A stretch of DNA of 64,000 nucleotides from Deltaproteobacteria bacterium UBA2409 (GTDB lineage: Bacteria > Bdellovibrionota_C > UBA2361 > DDRT01). Each line of letters begins with the position of its first letter. Within the stretch, counting starts at the first letter, position 1. The translations under genes and the position numbers were made by a program. The notes beneath the pieces were generated by a model. The model saw only the letters and a list, made by a program, of their open reading frames with translations. It did not search any database and was not told where the DNA came from. Positions 1 to 9,900 of this stretch are shown here, piece after piece. Location of the stretch: positions 43,232 through 107,231 of the forward strand of contig DDRT01000022.1 in NCBI GenBank assembly GCA_002343185.1, given 5' to 3'.

Positions 1-708
1 TTTCCCTGTGATCGAGTCTATCTCGTGTATAGATTCAATCTGATCTCCGAAATAAGTAATTCTATATGCCTTTTCATCTTCATCTGAAGGGAAGATGTCA
101 AATACCTCTCCTCTTACTCTGAAAGTACCTCTACCAAACTCATCTGAGATCCTCTTGTACTGAAGCTCAGCCAGTTTTCTCGAAAGATCTTCTCTAGGAA
201 AATTCTCTCCAACTTTTAAAGACACCATCAATTTTAGATATTCTTCAGGGGCTCCTAAACCATAAATACAACTAACACTTGCAACTATAATAACATCTGT
301 AGATTCTAAAAGTGCTGTAGTTGCAGCATGACGCATCTTATCGATCTCTTCGTTAATCCTTGAATCTTTTTCTATGAAGGTATCGGTTGAGGGAACGTAA
401 GCTTCAGGTTGATAATAGTCGTAATAGCTTACAAAATATCTTACTTTATTTTCAGGAAAGAACTCTTTAAATTCACTAAATAGTTGGGCTGCTAATGTTT
501 TATTAGGAGCTATAACTAAAGTAGTTCGATTTTGTTTTGCTATTACGTTAGCTATTGTAAAAGTTTTTCCTGAACCGGTGATTCCTAAGAGAGTTTGATG
601 AGTAACACCATTTGTTAAGTTTCTTTCAATTGACTGAATTGCCTTCGGCTGATCGCCAGCAGGGGAGAAGGGGGCTATCAAGCTAAACGGTTTGGTTTCT
701 CTATTCAC
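1..708 (-). CDS. uvrB: UvrABC excinuclease subunit B, N-terminal 236 residues (gene runs off the window start)
   Basis: UvrB is the helicase-like damage-verification subunit of nucleotide excision repair; it is loaded by UvrA and recruits UvrC. The visible part shows the N-terminal GDQPKAI motif, the Walker A segment GITGSGKTFTIANVI (about residues 43-57), the YYDYYQPEAYVP segment typical of the UvrB beta-hairpin region, and SVSCIYGLG. The stretch KDSRINEEIDKMRH is also characteristic of UvrB. The start is a GTG at 706-708; an in-frame TAA lies upstream and no ATG fits. A TAAAAT hexamer (complement of 714-719) ends 5 nt before the GTG, so a leaderless transcript is likely. It is divergent from proS. 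Identification is secure; only the C-terminal two thirds are missing. Confidence 0.97.
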   Translation of the reverse strand, partial: MNRETKPFSLIAPFSPAGDQPKAIQSIERNLTNGVTHQTLLGITGSGKTFTIANVIAKQNRTTLVIAPNKTLAAQLFSEFKEFFPENKVRYFVSYYDYYQPEAYVPSTDTFIEKDSRINEEIDKMRHAATTALLESTDVIIVASVSCIYGLGAPEEYLKLMVSLKVGENFPREDLSRKLAELQYKRISDEFGRGTFRVRGEVFDIFPSDEDEKAYRITYFGDQIESIHEIDSITGK

Positions 709-751
709 AGGGGATTTTACAATAAACTCTACTAAAGGTTAAAATACTTTA
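709..751. promoter_or_regulatory. Divergent promoter region of uvrB and proS, leaderless type
   Basis: This 43-nt spacer separates two divergent start codons. On the plus strand TTTACA (716-721) and TAAAAT (740-745) are 18 nt apart, and TAAAAT ends 6 nt before the proS ATG. On the minus strand TAAAAT (719-714) ends 5 nt before the uvrB GTG. No ribosome binding site is visible for either gene. Both transcripts would therefore begin at or next to the start codon. The spacing is seen; transcription start is inferred. Confidence 0.55.
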
Positions 752-2260
752 ATGAGTTCTGCCATCTCCCCAACCCGTAATGACGACTACCCTGAATGGT
801 ATCAACAGGTAATAAAAGCAGCCGACCTTGCTGAAGCTTCACCAGTTAGAGGGTGTATGGTCATTAAGCCATGGGGTTATGGGATCTGGGAGAAGATTCA
901 AAAAGACTTAGACAGGCGTATTAAAGCTACTGGCCATGAGAATGCATATTTCCCCCTTTTTATCCCTCTAAGCTACCTTGAAAAAGAGGCCGCTCACGTT
1001 GAAGGGTTTGCCAAGGAATGTGCCGTAGTAACTCATCACAGACTTGAAGAGAAAAACGGTAAACTTGTCCCAACAGGAGAACTTGAAGAGCCTCTAATTG
1101 TCAGACCTACTTCAGAAACCATTATTGGGGAGTCTTTTTCAAAATGGGTAAGATCATACAGAGATCTTCCTTTATTAATTAATCAATGGTGCAACGTCGT
1201 TCGATGGGAGATGAGAACAAGGCTTTTCTTAAGAACTGCTGAGTTTCTATGGCAAGAGGGTCACACAGCCCATGCCACTAAAGAAGAAGCTCTAGCTGAG
1301 ACTAATCTTATGCTCAAAGTCTACAAAGAGTGTATGGAAGAAGCGTTAGCTTTATCAGTTTTAACTGGTGAAAAACCAGAGCATGAAAGATTTCCTGGAG
1401 CAGAAGTAACTCTTTGCTGCGAAGCTATGATGCAAGACAGAAAAGCTCTTCAAGCCGGAACTTCTCATTACCTTGGCCAAAACTTTGCAAAAGCAAGCAA
1501 TATTAAATTTGTAACTGAATCTGGTACGGAAGAGTATGCACACACTACTTCCTGGGGAGTTTCAACAAGACTAGTTGGCGGTGTTATAATGACTCATGGT
1601 GATGATGACGGTCTTAGACTTCCTCCAAGAATAGCACCTAAACAAGTCGTAATAATTCCAGTTATCCCTAAACCAGAAAATCAAGGGTCAGTGCTTGAGT
1701 ATGCTGAAAAAGTTAAGTCGGCTATCAGTGATGAATTTTATAATGGTGAAAAGATTGAAGTGCAGGTTGATACCCGTGACATGCGTGGGGGAGATAAAAA
1801 CTGGCAGTGGATTAAAAAAGGTGTTCCTGTTCGAATTGAAGTTGGTCCTAGGGATGTAAGTGAGGATAAAGTTGTTCTTTATAGAAGAGATAAAGAGCCA
1901 AAAGAAAAATCATTTATGACGATTGGTGAAGCTAAAGGTTCGATTTCGGATATCTTAAATCAAATTCAGGCTAACTATCAGGCAGATGCTAGAAATCTAA
2001 GAGAAACCTATACAAGATCTGATATTGAGAATTTTAATCAACTAAAAGAGTTTTTTACCCCTAAAAACCCTGAAAAGCCTGAAATTCATGGAGGCTTTGT
2101 GCTTGGATACTTCTTTGATTCAAAAGAAGTTGCTGATAAGCTTAAAGAGTTAAAGCTTTCGGTTAGATGTATCCCATTTGATCAAGATGGAACTGAAGGC
2201 ACTTGTTTAATTACTGGTAAGAAGACAAAGATAAAAGCAATTTTTGCAAAGGCATATTAG
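752..2260 (+). CDS. proS: Prolyl-tRNA synthetase, archaeal/eukaryotic-like type
   Basis: Charges tRNA-Pro with proline. The 502-residue protein has the class II catalytic core: motif 2 region with RPTSETII, WEMRTRLFLRTAEFLWQEGHTAH, and motif 3 with HGDDDGLRLPPRIAP, then an anticodon-binding domain from about residue 305 (QVVIIPVIPK). It lacks the large editing insertion of the usual bacterial ProRS. It ends in IKAIFAKAY, like the archaeal/eukaryotic-like (type 3) enzymes whose C-terminal Tyr approaches the active site. Only one of the usual zinc-site cysteines (EGTCLITGKK) is plainly visible. The start ATG is preceded by TAAAAT at 740-745 with 6 nt between, fitting a leaderless mRNA. trhO follows after about 100 nt. 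Confidence 0.95.
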   Translation: MSSAISPTRNDDYPEWYQQVIKAADLAEASPVRGCMVIKPWGYGIWEKIQKDLDRRIKATGHENAYFPLFIPLSYLEKEAAHVEGFAKECAVVTHHRLEEKNGKLVPTGELEEPLIVRPTSETIIGESFSKWVRSYRDLPLLINQWCNVVRWEMRTRLFLRTAEFLWQEGHTAHATKEEALAETNLMLKVYKECMEEALALSVLTGEKPEHERFPGAEVTLCCEAMMQDRKALQAGTSHYLGQNFAKASNIKFVTESGTEEYAHTTSWGVSTRLVGGVIMTHGDDDGLRLPPRIAPKQVVIIPVIPKPENQGSVLEYAEKVKSAISDEFYNGEKIEVQVDTRDMRGGDKNWQWIKKGVPVRIEVGPRDVSEDKVVLYRRDKEPKEKSFMTIGEAKGSISDILNQIQANYQADARNLRETYTRSDIENFNQLKEFFTPKNPEKPEIHGGFVLGYFFDSKEVADKLKELKLSVRCIPFDQDGTEGTCLITGKKTKIKAIFAKAY

Positions 2261-2275
2261 ATAAGCCCTTCTGCG

Positions 2276-2303
2276 GCGCGTTTTGGCTTTGCCAAACCCG
2301 CGC
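2276..2303. terminator. GC-rich hairpin between proS and trhO
   Basis: GCGCGTTTTGGC, a TTT loop, then GCCAAACCCGCGC can form a long imperfect stem just after the proS stop. No run of T follows, so it is not a clear intrinsic terminator. It could attenuate read-through into trhO or stabilise the proS 3' end. Confidence 0.3.
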
Positions 2304-2366
2304 TCGCCCTGCTATACTAACCCCGTTTTGAGCTTTTCAAGCTCTAAACTAATTCGTGCAGGGTTT

Positions 2367-3242
2367 ATGTGGTTTGTTACATCCTTCTATAAGTTCCATA
2401 AGTTCACCGACCTAGAAGCCTTAGTTAAAGAGCTTGAAGGTAAGTTGTCAGAGTTTGAAGGTTTATTTTTGGTTGCACATGAAGGGATGAATGCGACTGT
2501 TGCAACAAAAAATCAAAGCTTGATTATTCCTTTAAAAAAATACCTAGAAAATTTGGTTGGAACTATAGAGTGGAAAGATTCAACTTCTCATAAGAGACCA
2601 TTTAAAAGACTTACAATTCAGATAAGAGATGAGATTGTAACTTTAAAACGACCAGATCTCGTGCCAGAAACTTCTCAAAATAATCATCTTTCTCCTAGTG
2701 AGTGGCATAAGGTCTTAAAAGATGAGTCTGAGTCGATCGTTTTAATCGATACCAGAAACGATTATGAAACTAAGATCGGTAAGTTCAAAGGAGCACTAGA
2801 CCCAAATATTCATCATTTCTCTCAGTTTAAAGATTTTCTAGAGAGTTCAAATATCGACAAAGATAAAAAGGTTCTCATGTACTGTACGGGTGGGGTGCGG
2901 TGCGAAAAGGCAATTTTAGAGATGCAACAGCGTGGATATGAAAATGTCTATCAGCTTGAGGGTGGAATTTTAAAATATCTAGAAGAGTATCCTGATGGTT
3001 TTTTTGAAGGTGAGTGTTTTGTTTTTGACCACCGGGTATCAGTCGATTCAAACCTTAAGGAATCTAGCCGCTATACACTTTGCCCATTATGTGGAAATCC
3101 AGGGGAGCGTAAAATTAACTGCTCAAATTGTGGAAAGTTTGCTATTGTCTGTGAGAACTGTCTTGTAGATGCTTGCAGCAAGAACTGCCGGTATCATCTT
3201 GGGGGTAAAAATGGGCGCCAGCTTAAAGAGAATCATGCATGA
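2367..3242 (+). CDS. trhO: tRNA uridine(34) hydroxylase, rhodanese-like (TrhO/YceA family)
   Basis: TrhO hydroxylates uridine 34 in the anticodon of some tRNAs to 5-hydroxyuridine in an oxygen-dependent way. The protein starts with the family-typical MWFVTSFYKFHKF and has an N-terminal acylphosphatase-like domain with LFLVAHEGMNATVA. A rhodanese domain follows (about residues 105-220) with its active-site loop CTGGVRCE (Cys173). The C-terminal tail is rich in cysteine pairs (CPLC, NCSNCG, CENC), probably metal binding. I chose the ATG at 2367 rather than an upstream extension because the family begins here; this gives 291 residues. A small gene overlaps its stop codon. Confidence 0.92.
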   Translation: MWFVTSFYKFHKFTDLEALVKELEGKLSEFEGLFLVAHEGMNATVATKNQSLIIPLKKYLENLVGTIEWKDSTSHKRPFKRLTIQIRDEIVTLKRPDLVPETSQNNHLSPSEWHKVLKDESESIVLIDTRNDYETKIGKFKGALDPNIHHFSQFKDFLESSNIDKDKKVLMYCTGGVRCEKAILEMQQRGYENVYQLEGGILKYLEEYPDGFFEGECFVFDHRVSVDSNLKESSRYTLCPLCGNPGERKINCSNCGKFAIVCENCLVDACSKNCRYHLGGKNGRQLKENHA

Positions 3243-3450
3243 GGTTCGGTATCTGTTTGAAGAGACCCCTCCAAAATTAGAAAAAACGTCTAGCGAATTA
3301 ATCGATGAGCTAAGAGCTACCCTTTCCCCTGAGCAGCTTCCAGGCTTTGAACATATAGTGCTTGAGCTTGAGAGAACTAAATTTGAGCTTTCACAGTATA
3401 AGCACCTAATTGCAGATTTAAAATCCAGGCTAACTAGGCAGAGTTACTAG
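3235..3450 (+). CDS. Small hypothetical protein coupled to trhO
   Basis: A 71-residue reading frame begins at ATG 3235, 5 nt before the trhO stop (TGA at 3240-3242), in a different frame, with AAAGAG just upstream. The predicted product begins MHEVRYLFEETPPKLE, contains ELIDELRATLSPEQLPGFEHIV and ends as a charged amphipathic helix (ELERTKFELSQYKHLIADL). It looks helical and soluble with no membrane segment or cysteine. I do not recognise the family. The overlap with trhO suggests translational coupling. An ATG at 3211 is possible but would lie deeper inside trhO. The coding call rests on frame length and coupling, so it is moderate. Confidence 0.55.
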   Translation: MHEVRYLFEETPPKLEKTSSELIDELRATLSPEQLPGFEHIVLELERTKFELSQYKHLIADLKSRLTRQSY

Positions 3451-3498
3451 AAGGTTCCCTATCTTCTTTTTTAAACAAAGTGTAAAATTCTGCCCACT

Positions 3499-5187
3499 AT
3501 GGGCGATCATCAATATGCATTTCAGATGTACAAGGTCAATAAAACCTATCCTGGTGGAAAGCAGGTTTTAAAGGATGTTTCTATATCTTTCTATCATGGG
3601 GCGAAGATCGGGGTTTTGGGTCTTAATGGCTCCGGTAAATCAACTCTTTTAAGAATTTTTGCAGGTGTTGAAAAAGAATTTAGTGGCGAAGCCTCCCCTG
3701 CTCCAGGAATAACGATTGGTTTTCTTGAGCAAGAGCCAAAGCTAGATCCAGAAAAAACAGTAGATCAAATAGTTGTTGAAGAAGGCCTTGGTGAACTTTC
3801 AAAGGCTATGAAAAAATTTGAGAAGATAAATCTAGAGCTATCAGACCCAGAGCTTGATCCTGATAAAATGGAAAAGCTAATTGAAGAACAGGCAAAAGTT
3901 CAAGAGATTATCGAATCAAATAATGGCTGGGAGATGGATCATACAATTGAGTTAACACGTGATGCCTTAAGGCTTCCTCCAGGTGATTCAATCGTAAAAA
4001 ATCTCTCTGGTGGTGAAAAAAGAAGAGTCGCTCTTGCAAGATTACTTCTTCAAAAACCAGACATGCTTCTTCTTGATGAGCCTACTAACCATCTCGATGC
4101 AGAAAGCGTTGCATGGCTTGAGCAGTTCCTGCAAAGCTATACAGGAACTGTAATTGCTGTAACTCATGATAGATATTTTCTTGATAACTCAGCTCAGTGG
4201 ATCTTAGAACTCGATCGTGGTCAGGGGATCCCATGGAAAGGAAATTACACCTCCTGGCTTGAGCAAAAAGAGAAAAGATTAGCACAAGAAGAAAAGGCTG
4301 AGTCTCAAAGGAAAAAAACTCTTGAGCGTGAGCTTGAGTGGATACGAATGAGCCCTAAAGCAAGACAGGCTAAAAGTAAGGCACGTATCAGTGCTTATGA
4401 AAACCTACTTGCTCAGGATACTCCAGAAAAAGTCCAAGAGCTTGAAATTTATATCCCATCAGGACAACGGCTTGGAGCAAAAGTTATAGAGGCTTCCAGT
4501 CTTTCAAAGCGTTTTGGAGATAAGATCTTATTTGAGAATTTAACCTTCTCGATTCCTCCAGGAAGTATTGTTGGAATAATTGGTCCAAATGGTGCAGGAA
4601 AAACTTCACTTTTTAGATTAATTACTGGCCAGGAAAAGCCTGATGCTGGAACTATTACAATAGGTGAGACTGTGCAGCTTGCCTACGTCGATCAGTCTCG
4701 AGACACACTAAATGCAAACCGGGCTGTTTGGGAAGAGATCGCTGATGGGCCAAATGAGACTATTATGCTTGGTGGACGAGAAGTAGCCTCAAGAGCATAT
4801 GCTGCTAGGTTTAACTTTACCGGGCAAGATCAACAGAAAAAGGTTGGTGTACTTTCTGGTGGAGAAAGAAACAGGGTTCACCTTGCAAAAGTTTTAAAGG
4901 AAGGTGGAAACGTTCTTCTTTTAGATGAGCCTACAAATGATCTCGATGTAAACACATTACGAGCGCTTGAAGAAGCAATCCTTAACTTTGCAGGATGTGT
5001 TTTAGTTATTTCTCACGATAGATGGTTTTTAAACAGAATTGCTACTCATATCATGGCATTTGAGGGAGATAGCCATGTAGAATTCTTCCAGGGCAATTTT
5101 GATGATTATGAGGAAGACAAAAAACAACGTCTTGGTGCTGACGCAACTCAGCCAAAGAGAATTAAGTTTAAGAGTATTCCTGTTTGA
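3499..5187 (+). CDS. ettA: Energy-dependent translational throttle protein EttA (ABC-F)
   Basis: EttA is a soluble ABC-F ATPase that binds the ribosomal E site and gates entry into elongation according to ATP/ADP ratio. The 562-residue protein begins with the EttA-like YKVNKTYPGGKQVLKDVSIS. It has two ABC domains: Walker A GLNGSGKST and GPNGAGKTS, signatures LSGGEKRRVALARLLL and LSGGERNRVHLAKVL, and Walker B LLLDEPTNHLD and LLLDEPTNDLD. The linker between them (about 240-320) carries EWIRMSPKARQAKSKARISAYE, typical of EttA. Length and C-terminus match the family. A TAAAAT (3483-3488) ends 10 nt before the ATG with no SD. A second ABC-F is encoded at 40.6 kb. Confidence 0.95.
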   Translation: MGDHQYAFQMYKVNKTYPGGKQVLKDVSISFYHGAKIGVLGLNGSGKSTLLRIFAGVEKEFSGEASPAPGITIGFLEQEPKLDPEKTVDQIVVEEGLGELSKAMKKFEKINLELSDPELDPDKMEKLIEEQAKVQEIIESNNGWEMDHTIELTRDALRLPPGDSIVKNLSGGEKRRVALARLLLQKPDMLLLDEPTNHLDAESVAWLEQFLQSYTGTVIAVTHDRYFLDNSAQWILELDRGQGIPWKGNYTSWLEQKEKRLAQEEKAESQRKKTLERELEWIRMSPKARQAKSKARISAYENLLAQDTPEKVQELEIYIPSGQRLGAKVIEASSLSKRFGDKILFENLTFSIPPGSIVGIIGPNGAGKTSLFRLITGQEKPDAGTITIGETVQLAYVDQSRDTLNANRAVWEEIADGPNETIMLGGREVASRAYAARFNFTGQDQQKKVGVLSGGERNRVHLAKVLKEGGNVLLLDEPTNDLDVNTLRALEEAILNFAGCVLVISHDRWFLNRIATHIMAFEGDSHVEFFQGNFDDYEEDKKQRLGADATQPKRIKFKSIPV

Positions 5188-5202
5188 TATAAGGTTTCAT
5201 AG

Positions 5203-5475
5203 ATGATTAGATATCTGAGTTTAGCATTCCTCGTTTCCTGTTCAGGAGCCTCCTCAAATGAGTGCGCTTCTAATCTTGATTGCGGCTCTGATCAATATTG
5301 TAGCTCCACATCTTGTAGTGAAATTGGAAGCTGCAAACAAAAACCAGAAGTTTGTGCTGAACTTTGGGCTCCAGTTTGTGGTTGCGATAACAAAACTTAC
5401 TCAAGTGAATGTCATGCTAATGGGGCAGGCATAACCGTTAAAAGCCAAGGTGAGTGTGAGCCTACTAACAGCTGA
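5203..5475 (+). CDS. Putative lipoprotein with Kazal-type protease inhibitor domain
   Basis: A 90-residue protein with a short hydrophobic signal and a plausible lipobox (LVSC, Cys13). It carries two Cys-rich parts. The second half matches a Kazal/follistatin-like fold: CAELWAPVCGCDNKTYSSEC followed by HANGAGITVKSQGEC. Kazal domains inhibit serine proteases. The first half (ECASNLDCGSDQYCSS) resembles small disulphide-rich repeats. The product is probably exported and lipid-anchored, though the signal is short. AAGG precedes the ATG by about 8 nt. The gene follows ettA by 15 nt and overlaps the murF start, so it is co-transcribed with both. The target protease is unknown; a secreted subtilase lies 6 kb downstream. 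Confidence 0.8.
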   Translation: MIRYLSLAFLVSCSGASSNECASNLDCGSDQYCSSTSCSEIGSCKQKPEVCAELWAPVCGCDNKTYSSECHANGAGITVKSQGECEPTNS

Positions 5476-6835
5476 CGATATTAACTTGGAGTGTCTTAAT
5501 CATGGCGCTACAAAAATAATAAATAGGTTCACTCAAGATTCTAGAGAGATAAAAGAAAATGATTGTTTTATCTGCATAAAAGGTGAAAAAGTTGATGGCC
5601 ACTCCTTTATACCTAAAGCTACAAATGCTTCTTGTATTATTGGCTCCGATAAAGAGCTACTACTTAAAGAATCAAAAAATCATCCTTCAAAATATTTCTT
5701 TTTTGCACCTGATGTTCAAAAAGCAGTCCAAAACCTTGCAACCTTAGCTAGAGATAAAAGTGGTAAACCCGTAATTACTATCACTGGGGCAAGTGGAAAA
5801 ACTACTACAAAGGATCTACTTGTTCACCTCTTATCAGGCAAACTAAATGTTTTATTCACCCCAGCTAATAATAATAATCTGTGGGGCGTTCCACTTGCTC
5901 TAATTAATATAGAAAAAAACACTGATCTCTCTGTTCTTGAAACTGGGACTAATCATCCAGGAGAGGTTTTAGAGCTTACAAAAATCTGTAAACCTAACTC
6001 AACTTACACTACTAGCATTGGAGAAAGTCACTTAGAGTTTTTTAAAGATATAAATGGGGTTCTTTCTGCTGAGACAGAGCAGTACCAGTGGATGAGAGAT
6101 AATATTAAAGATCCAAGATTTGTAGCTAACCTAGATGATCCATTGCTCGATAAATTCTTTAAAACTTTTAATCCCACAGTAACTATCTCTACCAGGTCTA
6201 AGGCTGATTATTCTCTGAGTAATCTTGAGCCTCTTGATGAATCAGGAAATTTTGGTTTCAAGTTCTCACTTAATGCTCCTGATAGTAGAGCGTATGACAC
6301 CTCTTTAAATTTCCCAGGGTTTTACAATTTACAAAATGCTCTAGGAGCAATTGCTTTAGCGCATCCTTTTATTTCATTAGAAGAGATCTGCTCTAGGCTT
6401 CCAAGTGCGACTGTTACTGGATTCAGATCTAAGATCTTAAGAACAAAATTCGGGTTAATTTTAAATGATTCTTATAATGCAAATCCCGCTAGCATGCGAG
6501 CTGCATTCTCTGCCTGCTTAGATATCAAAAATAACCCTAAATCCAAAGTTAAGAATATCATTGGAGTTTTAGGTGATATGAAGGAACTAGGTGAAAATGC
6601 GGCACTCCTTCATCAAAGGCTTGCTGCAAACACCACAGATTTTAGTCAGATTTTAACATGTGGTGAATTCGCAAATGCTTGGAAAATCGGAGCCCCAGAT
6701 AAAACAATCGTATTTTCCTCAAAAGAGGAAATTGTTGAGTATATTAAGGAAAATACAGGTCAAGACTCTCTCATTCTCATAAAAGCATCGCACGGTGCCA
6801 GGTTCGATTTAATAGCTTCACAATTAATTTCATAA
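5450..6835 (+). CDS. murF: UDP-N-acetylmuramoyl-tripeptide--D-alanyl-D-alanine ligase
   Basis: MurF adds D-Ala-D-Ala to UDP-MurNAc-tripeptide, the last cytoplasmic step of the peptidoglycan precursor. The protein has the MurF N-terminal substrate domain (FTQDSREIKENDCFICIKGE), the ATP-binding loop GASGKTTTKDLL (about 112-123), NNNNLWGVPLAL, ETGTNHPGE, and LNDSYNANPASMRAAF in the C-terminal region. Length (461) is normal. The reading frame opens at GTG 5450 inside the Kazal gene; a second GTG at 5456 has AAGG 5 nt upstream and may be the true start. The overlap implies translational coupling. murF stands alone here, away from a dcw cluster. Confidence 0.94.
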   Translation: MSVSLLTADDINLECLNHGATKIINRFTQDSREIKENDCFICIKGEKVDGHSFIPKATNASCIIGSDKELLLKESKNHPSKYFFFAPDVQKAVQNLATLARDKSGKPVITITGASGKTTTKDLLVHLLSGKLNVLFTPANNNNLWGVPLALINIEKNTDLSVLETGTNHPGEVLELTKICKPNSTYTTSIGESHLEFFKDINGVLSAETEQYQWMRDNIKDPRFVANLDDPLLDKFFKTFNPTVTISTRSKADYSLSNLEPLDESGNFGFKFSLNAPDSRAYDTSLNFPGFYNLQNALGAIALAHPFISLEEICSRLPSATVTGFRSKILRTKFGLILNDSYNANPASMRAAFSACLDIKNNPKSKVKNIIGVLGDMKELGENAALLHQRLAANTTDFSQILTCGEFANAWKIGAPDKTIVFSSKEEIVEYIKENTGQDSLILIKASHGARFDLIASQLIS

Positions 6836-6967
6836 CCCTTCCTAATCAGCTCTAATAATTATCCCTAGTCACCAACCACAAAACCTTGGATTTAAGAATA
6901 TTAACTATTTTTCTTGAATCAGTTCCTCTACCTCAAGCGACTACTTGCCGACTTCACATCGGTGGCG

Positions 6968-9900
6968 ATGGGGTTAATCCGCAAAATCGTTGGCTTAATA
7001 TTATTTTTAGGTATAGCCCAAGCCCAAACATATACAATTAAAATCACTGACGGAAACATTGGAATCTCGGGAGTTCAGGCCTTCGGGACAAATGGGATAA
7101 ATGAAATACCAGCTTTATTTTCCGACTCAAGCGGAACAATTAAAATTGATACATCTAGCTTGTCCAGCGGTACTCCAACTGTAGCCTTAGCTAAGCAAGG
7201 AAGTGGATTAAAATTCTCTCCTTCAGAGATTCAGCTTTCTTTAAATAGCTGCCCTGGATACACATGTCATGTAGTAGGAGTATTAGGAGACGAAGAATCT
7301 ACTATAATACAGTGGCGAGTCAGAGCTTCAGATGGAACCCCAATTATTGGAGCCCCTGTAAATCTAGGTGGAAATAGCTGCGCAAGAGCTACGGATAATT
7401 CAGGGTTAGTAATATTTTCTTCAGTTAAAAAATCAGGGTCATGTAGCGACACTGATAGTAATCCTAGCAATGACAACCTTCATTTAGTTGTAAATAATCC
7501 CCTTGGTAAAGTATGTACCTTCACTCATTCCTCACCAACTTCTTTGTGCACAAATGCAGTTCATCCTGAGGGATTAACAGTTGCTAATTGCCAGGATGGA
7601 AGTATCGACCCTCCAACGTCCACTGTTGAGTATGAAATAAGGGTTAAGCACTTTCACTCACAATCTCCTTTAGGCGGTGTTACTTTAGATGGAAATCATA
7701 ATTTTGGAATGGCAAGACTGACTAACTCACAAGGTTACTACCGCTTTTTTGCTAGCTCCTTAGCCACTTATGATGTTGTACCAACACTGCCCGGTTATGC
7801 ATTTTCACCTAGTGTCTTATCGATTGATCCAATTTCATGTCCTAAGGTTGGAACAAGGAGAATTTGTGAGACTAAAGCAATTCCAACTCAAACCAAGGCT
7901 TCTGCACTTATAAAAGCCTATATACGAGACACTACTAACAAACCACTTCAAGGGTTCAGCGTTGATTACAACAATAGATGCTCCCCTCTTCCAAGATCAG
8001 ACGCTTCAGGTTTTGTGTATCTAGCATCAACCAAGCAATCTTCCTGTGACAACAATAGTTTCAAACTACTTGCTTCACAAAGTGGATGTTCTGTTATTGG
8101 AGGCGATGAGATTAATCACTGCCCAACTCTCTACTCAAATCAGGTAAACATCACAGTTGCCTGCGGACTTCCTCCAACAGAAGAATTTACAATCTCAGGT
8201 AAAGCCTTTGACTTAGATGGAACACCTTTAAGTGGAATAACAATTCTAAAAGATGGCTCATGGGGAGCCACTACAAACGCAGATGGAAGTTACTCAATAT
8301 CAGTTCCTGCAAGTAAGACAGTCAAAATTGCCCCAGATCATCCCTTAAAAGCTTTCGATCCAAAGTTAATTGGATTTGCAGGAATATCCAAAAATTTCAG
8401 CAATATTCATTTTAATGCAGTAGCCCCTTTTGAAACCCTAAGTGATAACCCTGATAATCCACTTTGTGACGCGCAACCAACCTATACGATCAGTGGGTTT
8501 GTTTTTAACGCTGATGGAACTCCAATGGCTGGAGCACAGATCTTAAATAATCATGAACAAGTAGCTATAACTAATTCTGAAGGTGCATATACAATAACAG
8601 TTAACACCTATACAAGTAACTGGATTACAGCAGAAAACAATAACAAAAAATTTGATCCTGCTGGATACTCGTTACCTAAACTTGTCTGTGACAAACAAAA
8701 TATAAACTTTAAGGAAGTACAAAAACCAAGTGTGCTTTTAGGTGGTACTGTAAGAGATTCAATTGGTCTTCCAATACAAGGAGTTTCAATTTATCTAAAA
8801 GTGGTTTCCGATGGAGAGACACAAGAAAGAACAACTACAACAAATAGTGAAGGATACTACCTTCATACTGCTCTACAAGGCTCAAGTTTTGAGCTTTCAG
8901 CTGATTTCGGAAACTTTACCTTTACACCTGATAAGCGTAACGGCACAGCTGATTCAAGTTCATATACAAATGACTTTACTTCATTACAGACGATTGCAAC
9001 CCCAACTCCAACACCAACAAACACTTTAACACCCACTCTTACTCCGACTGCTACTAAAACCCCAACCATTACTCCAACAGCTACTAACACAAAAACCCCG
9101 ACCATAACCCCGACTTATACAAATACTGCAACTCCTACAAGAACCCCTACCATTACACCTACTTCAACTGTGACGCCTACTCCGACTAAAACGGCAACTG
9201 CTACAGTGACTCCGACTCCTACTAACACAGCGACTAACTCTCCAACTGCAACTGCTTCAAGCACACCAACAAAAACCCCTACGAGCACGAAAACTTCTAC
9301 TCCTACTAGTACCCCTTCAAGTACACCGACTGAAGAGCCGCATGATTGGCTATGTCACTGCCCTCCAGGATTAGAGGGTAACAACTGCATTTCTATGAGG
9401 CTTCCAATTCCTGCGATAGAAGCTCATCTTAGACAGCACGATCATGACTATCTAGGTCAATGCTCAACTCCAACAGCAACTGCGACTAAAACATCTACTC
9501 CAACCAATACCCCTACAAACTCACCAACAGCTTCTGCAACACCTACTCCTTCAAACACTGCAACATCAACCCCAACCTCTACTCCAACATTTAAAGCAGG
9601 AGCACCTCTTCCTCCATTTACTGAGCATAAATTGGATGGAAAGCATGGAATTGGACTTTCAATGGTTGAGATGAATAAGGTTGCCCATTTCAGCCACTAT
9701 GGAAGGGACGGAACTTTAAAATATACAACACATAACGGACAAAACTTTAACACTGAAACAGTTCTTCAAAATGTTTATGATATCTTCTCTGGGTACTCAT
9801 CAAGAACAGCGGTTGTTGTTAATGACTCAGTAAATATTGTCTTCTACGATGGTGTTGAAAAATCTGTAAGGCATGCTCGCAAAACATCTTCAGGATGGAC

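Noticed and set aside
6914..6967. Earlier start for the giant modular protein
   Set aside because: It adds 18 residues before a normal signal peptide that begins at ATG 6968.
8811..9105. Plus- and minus-strand small frames within the giant gene
   Set aside because: They are shadows of the Thr-Pro-rich region in other frames and have repetitive low-complexity products.
9000..9594. Short direct repeats possibly resembling a CRISPR array
   Set aside because: They are in-frame Thr-Pro codons inside a long coding sequence, with no constant repeat-spacer structure.
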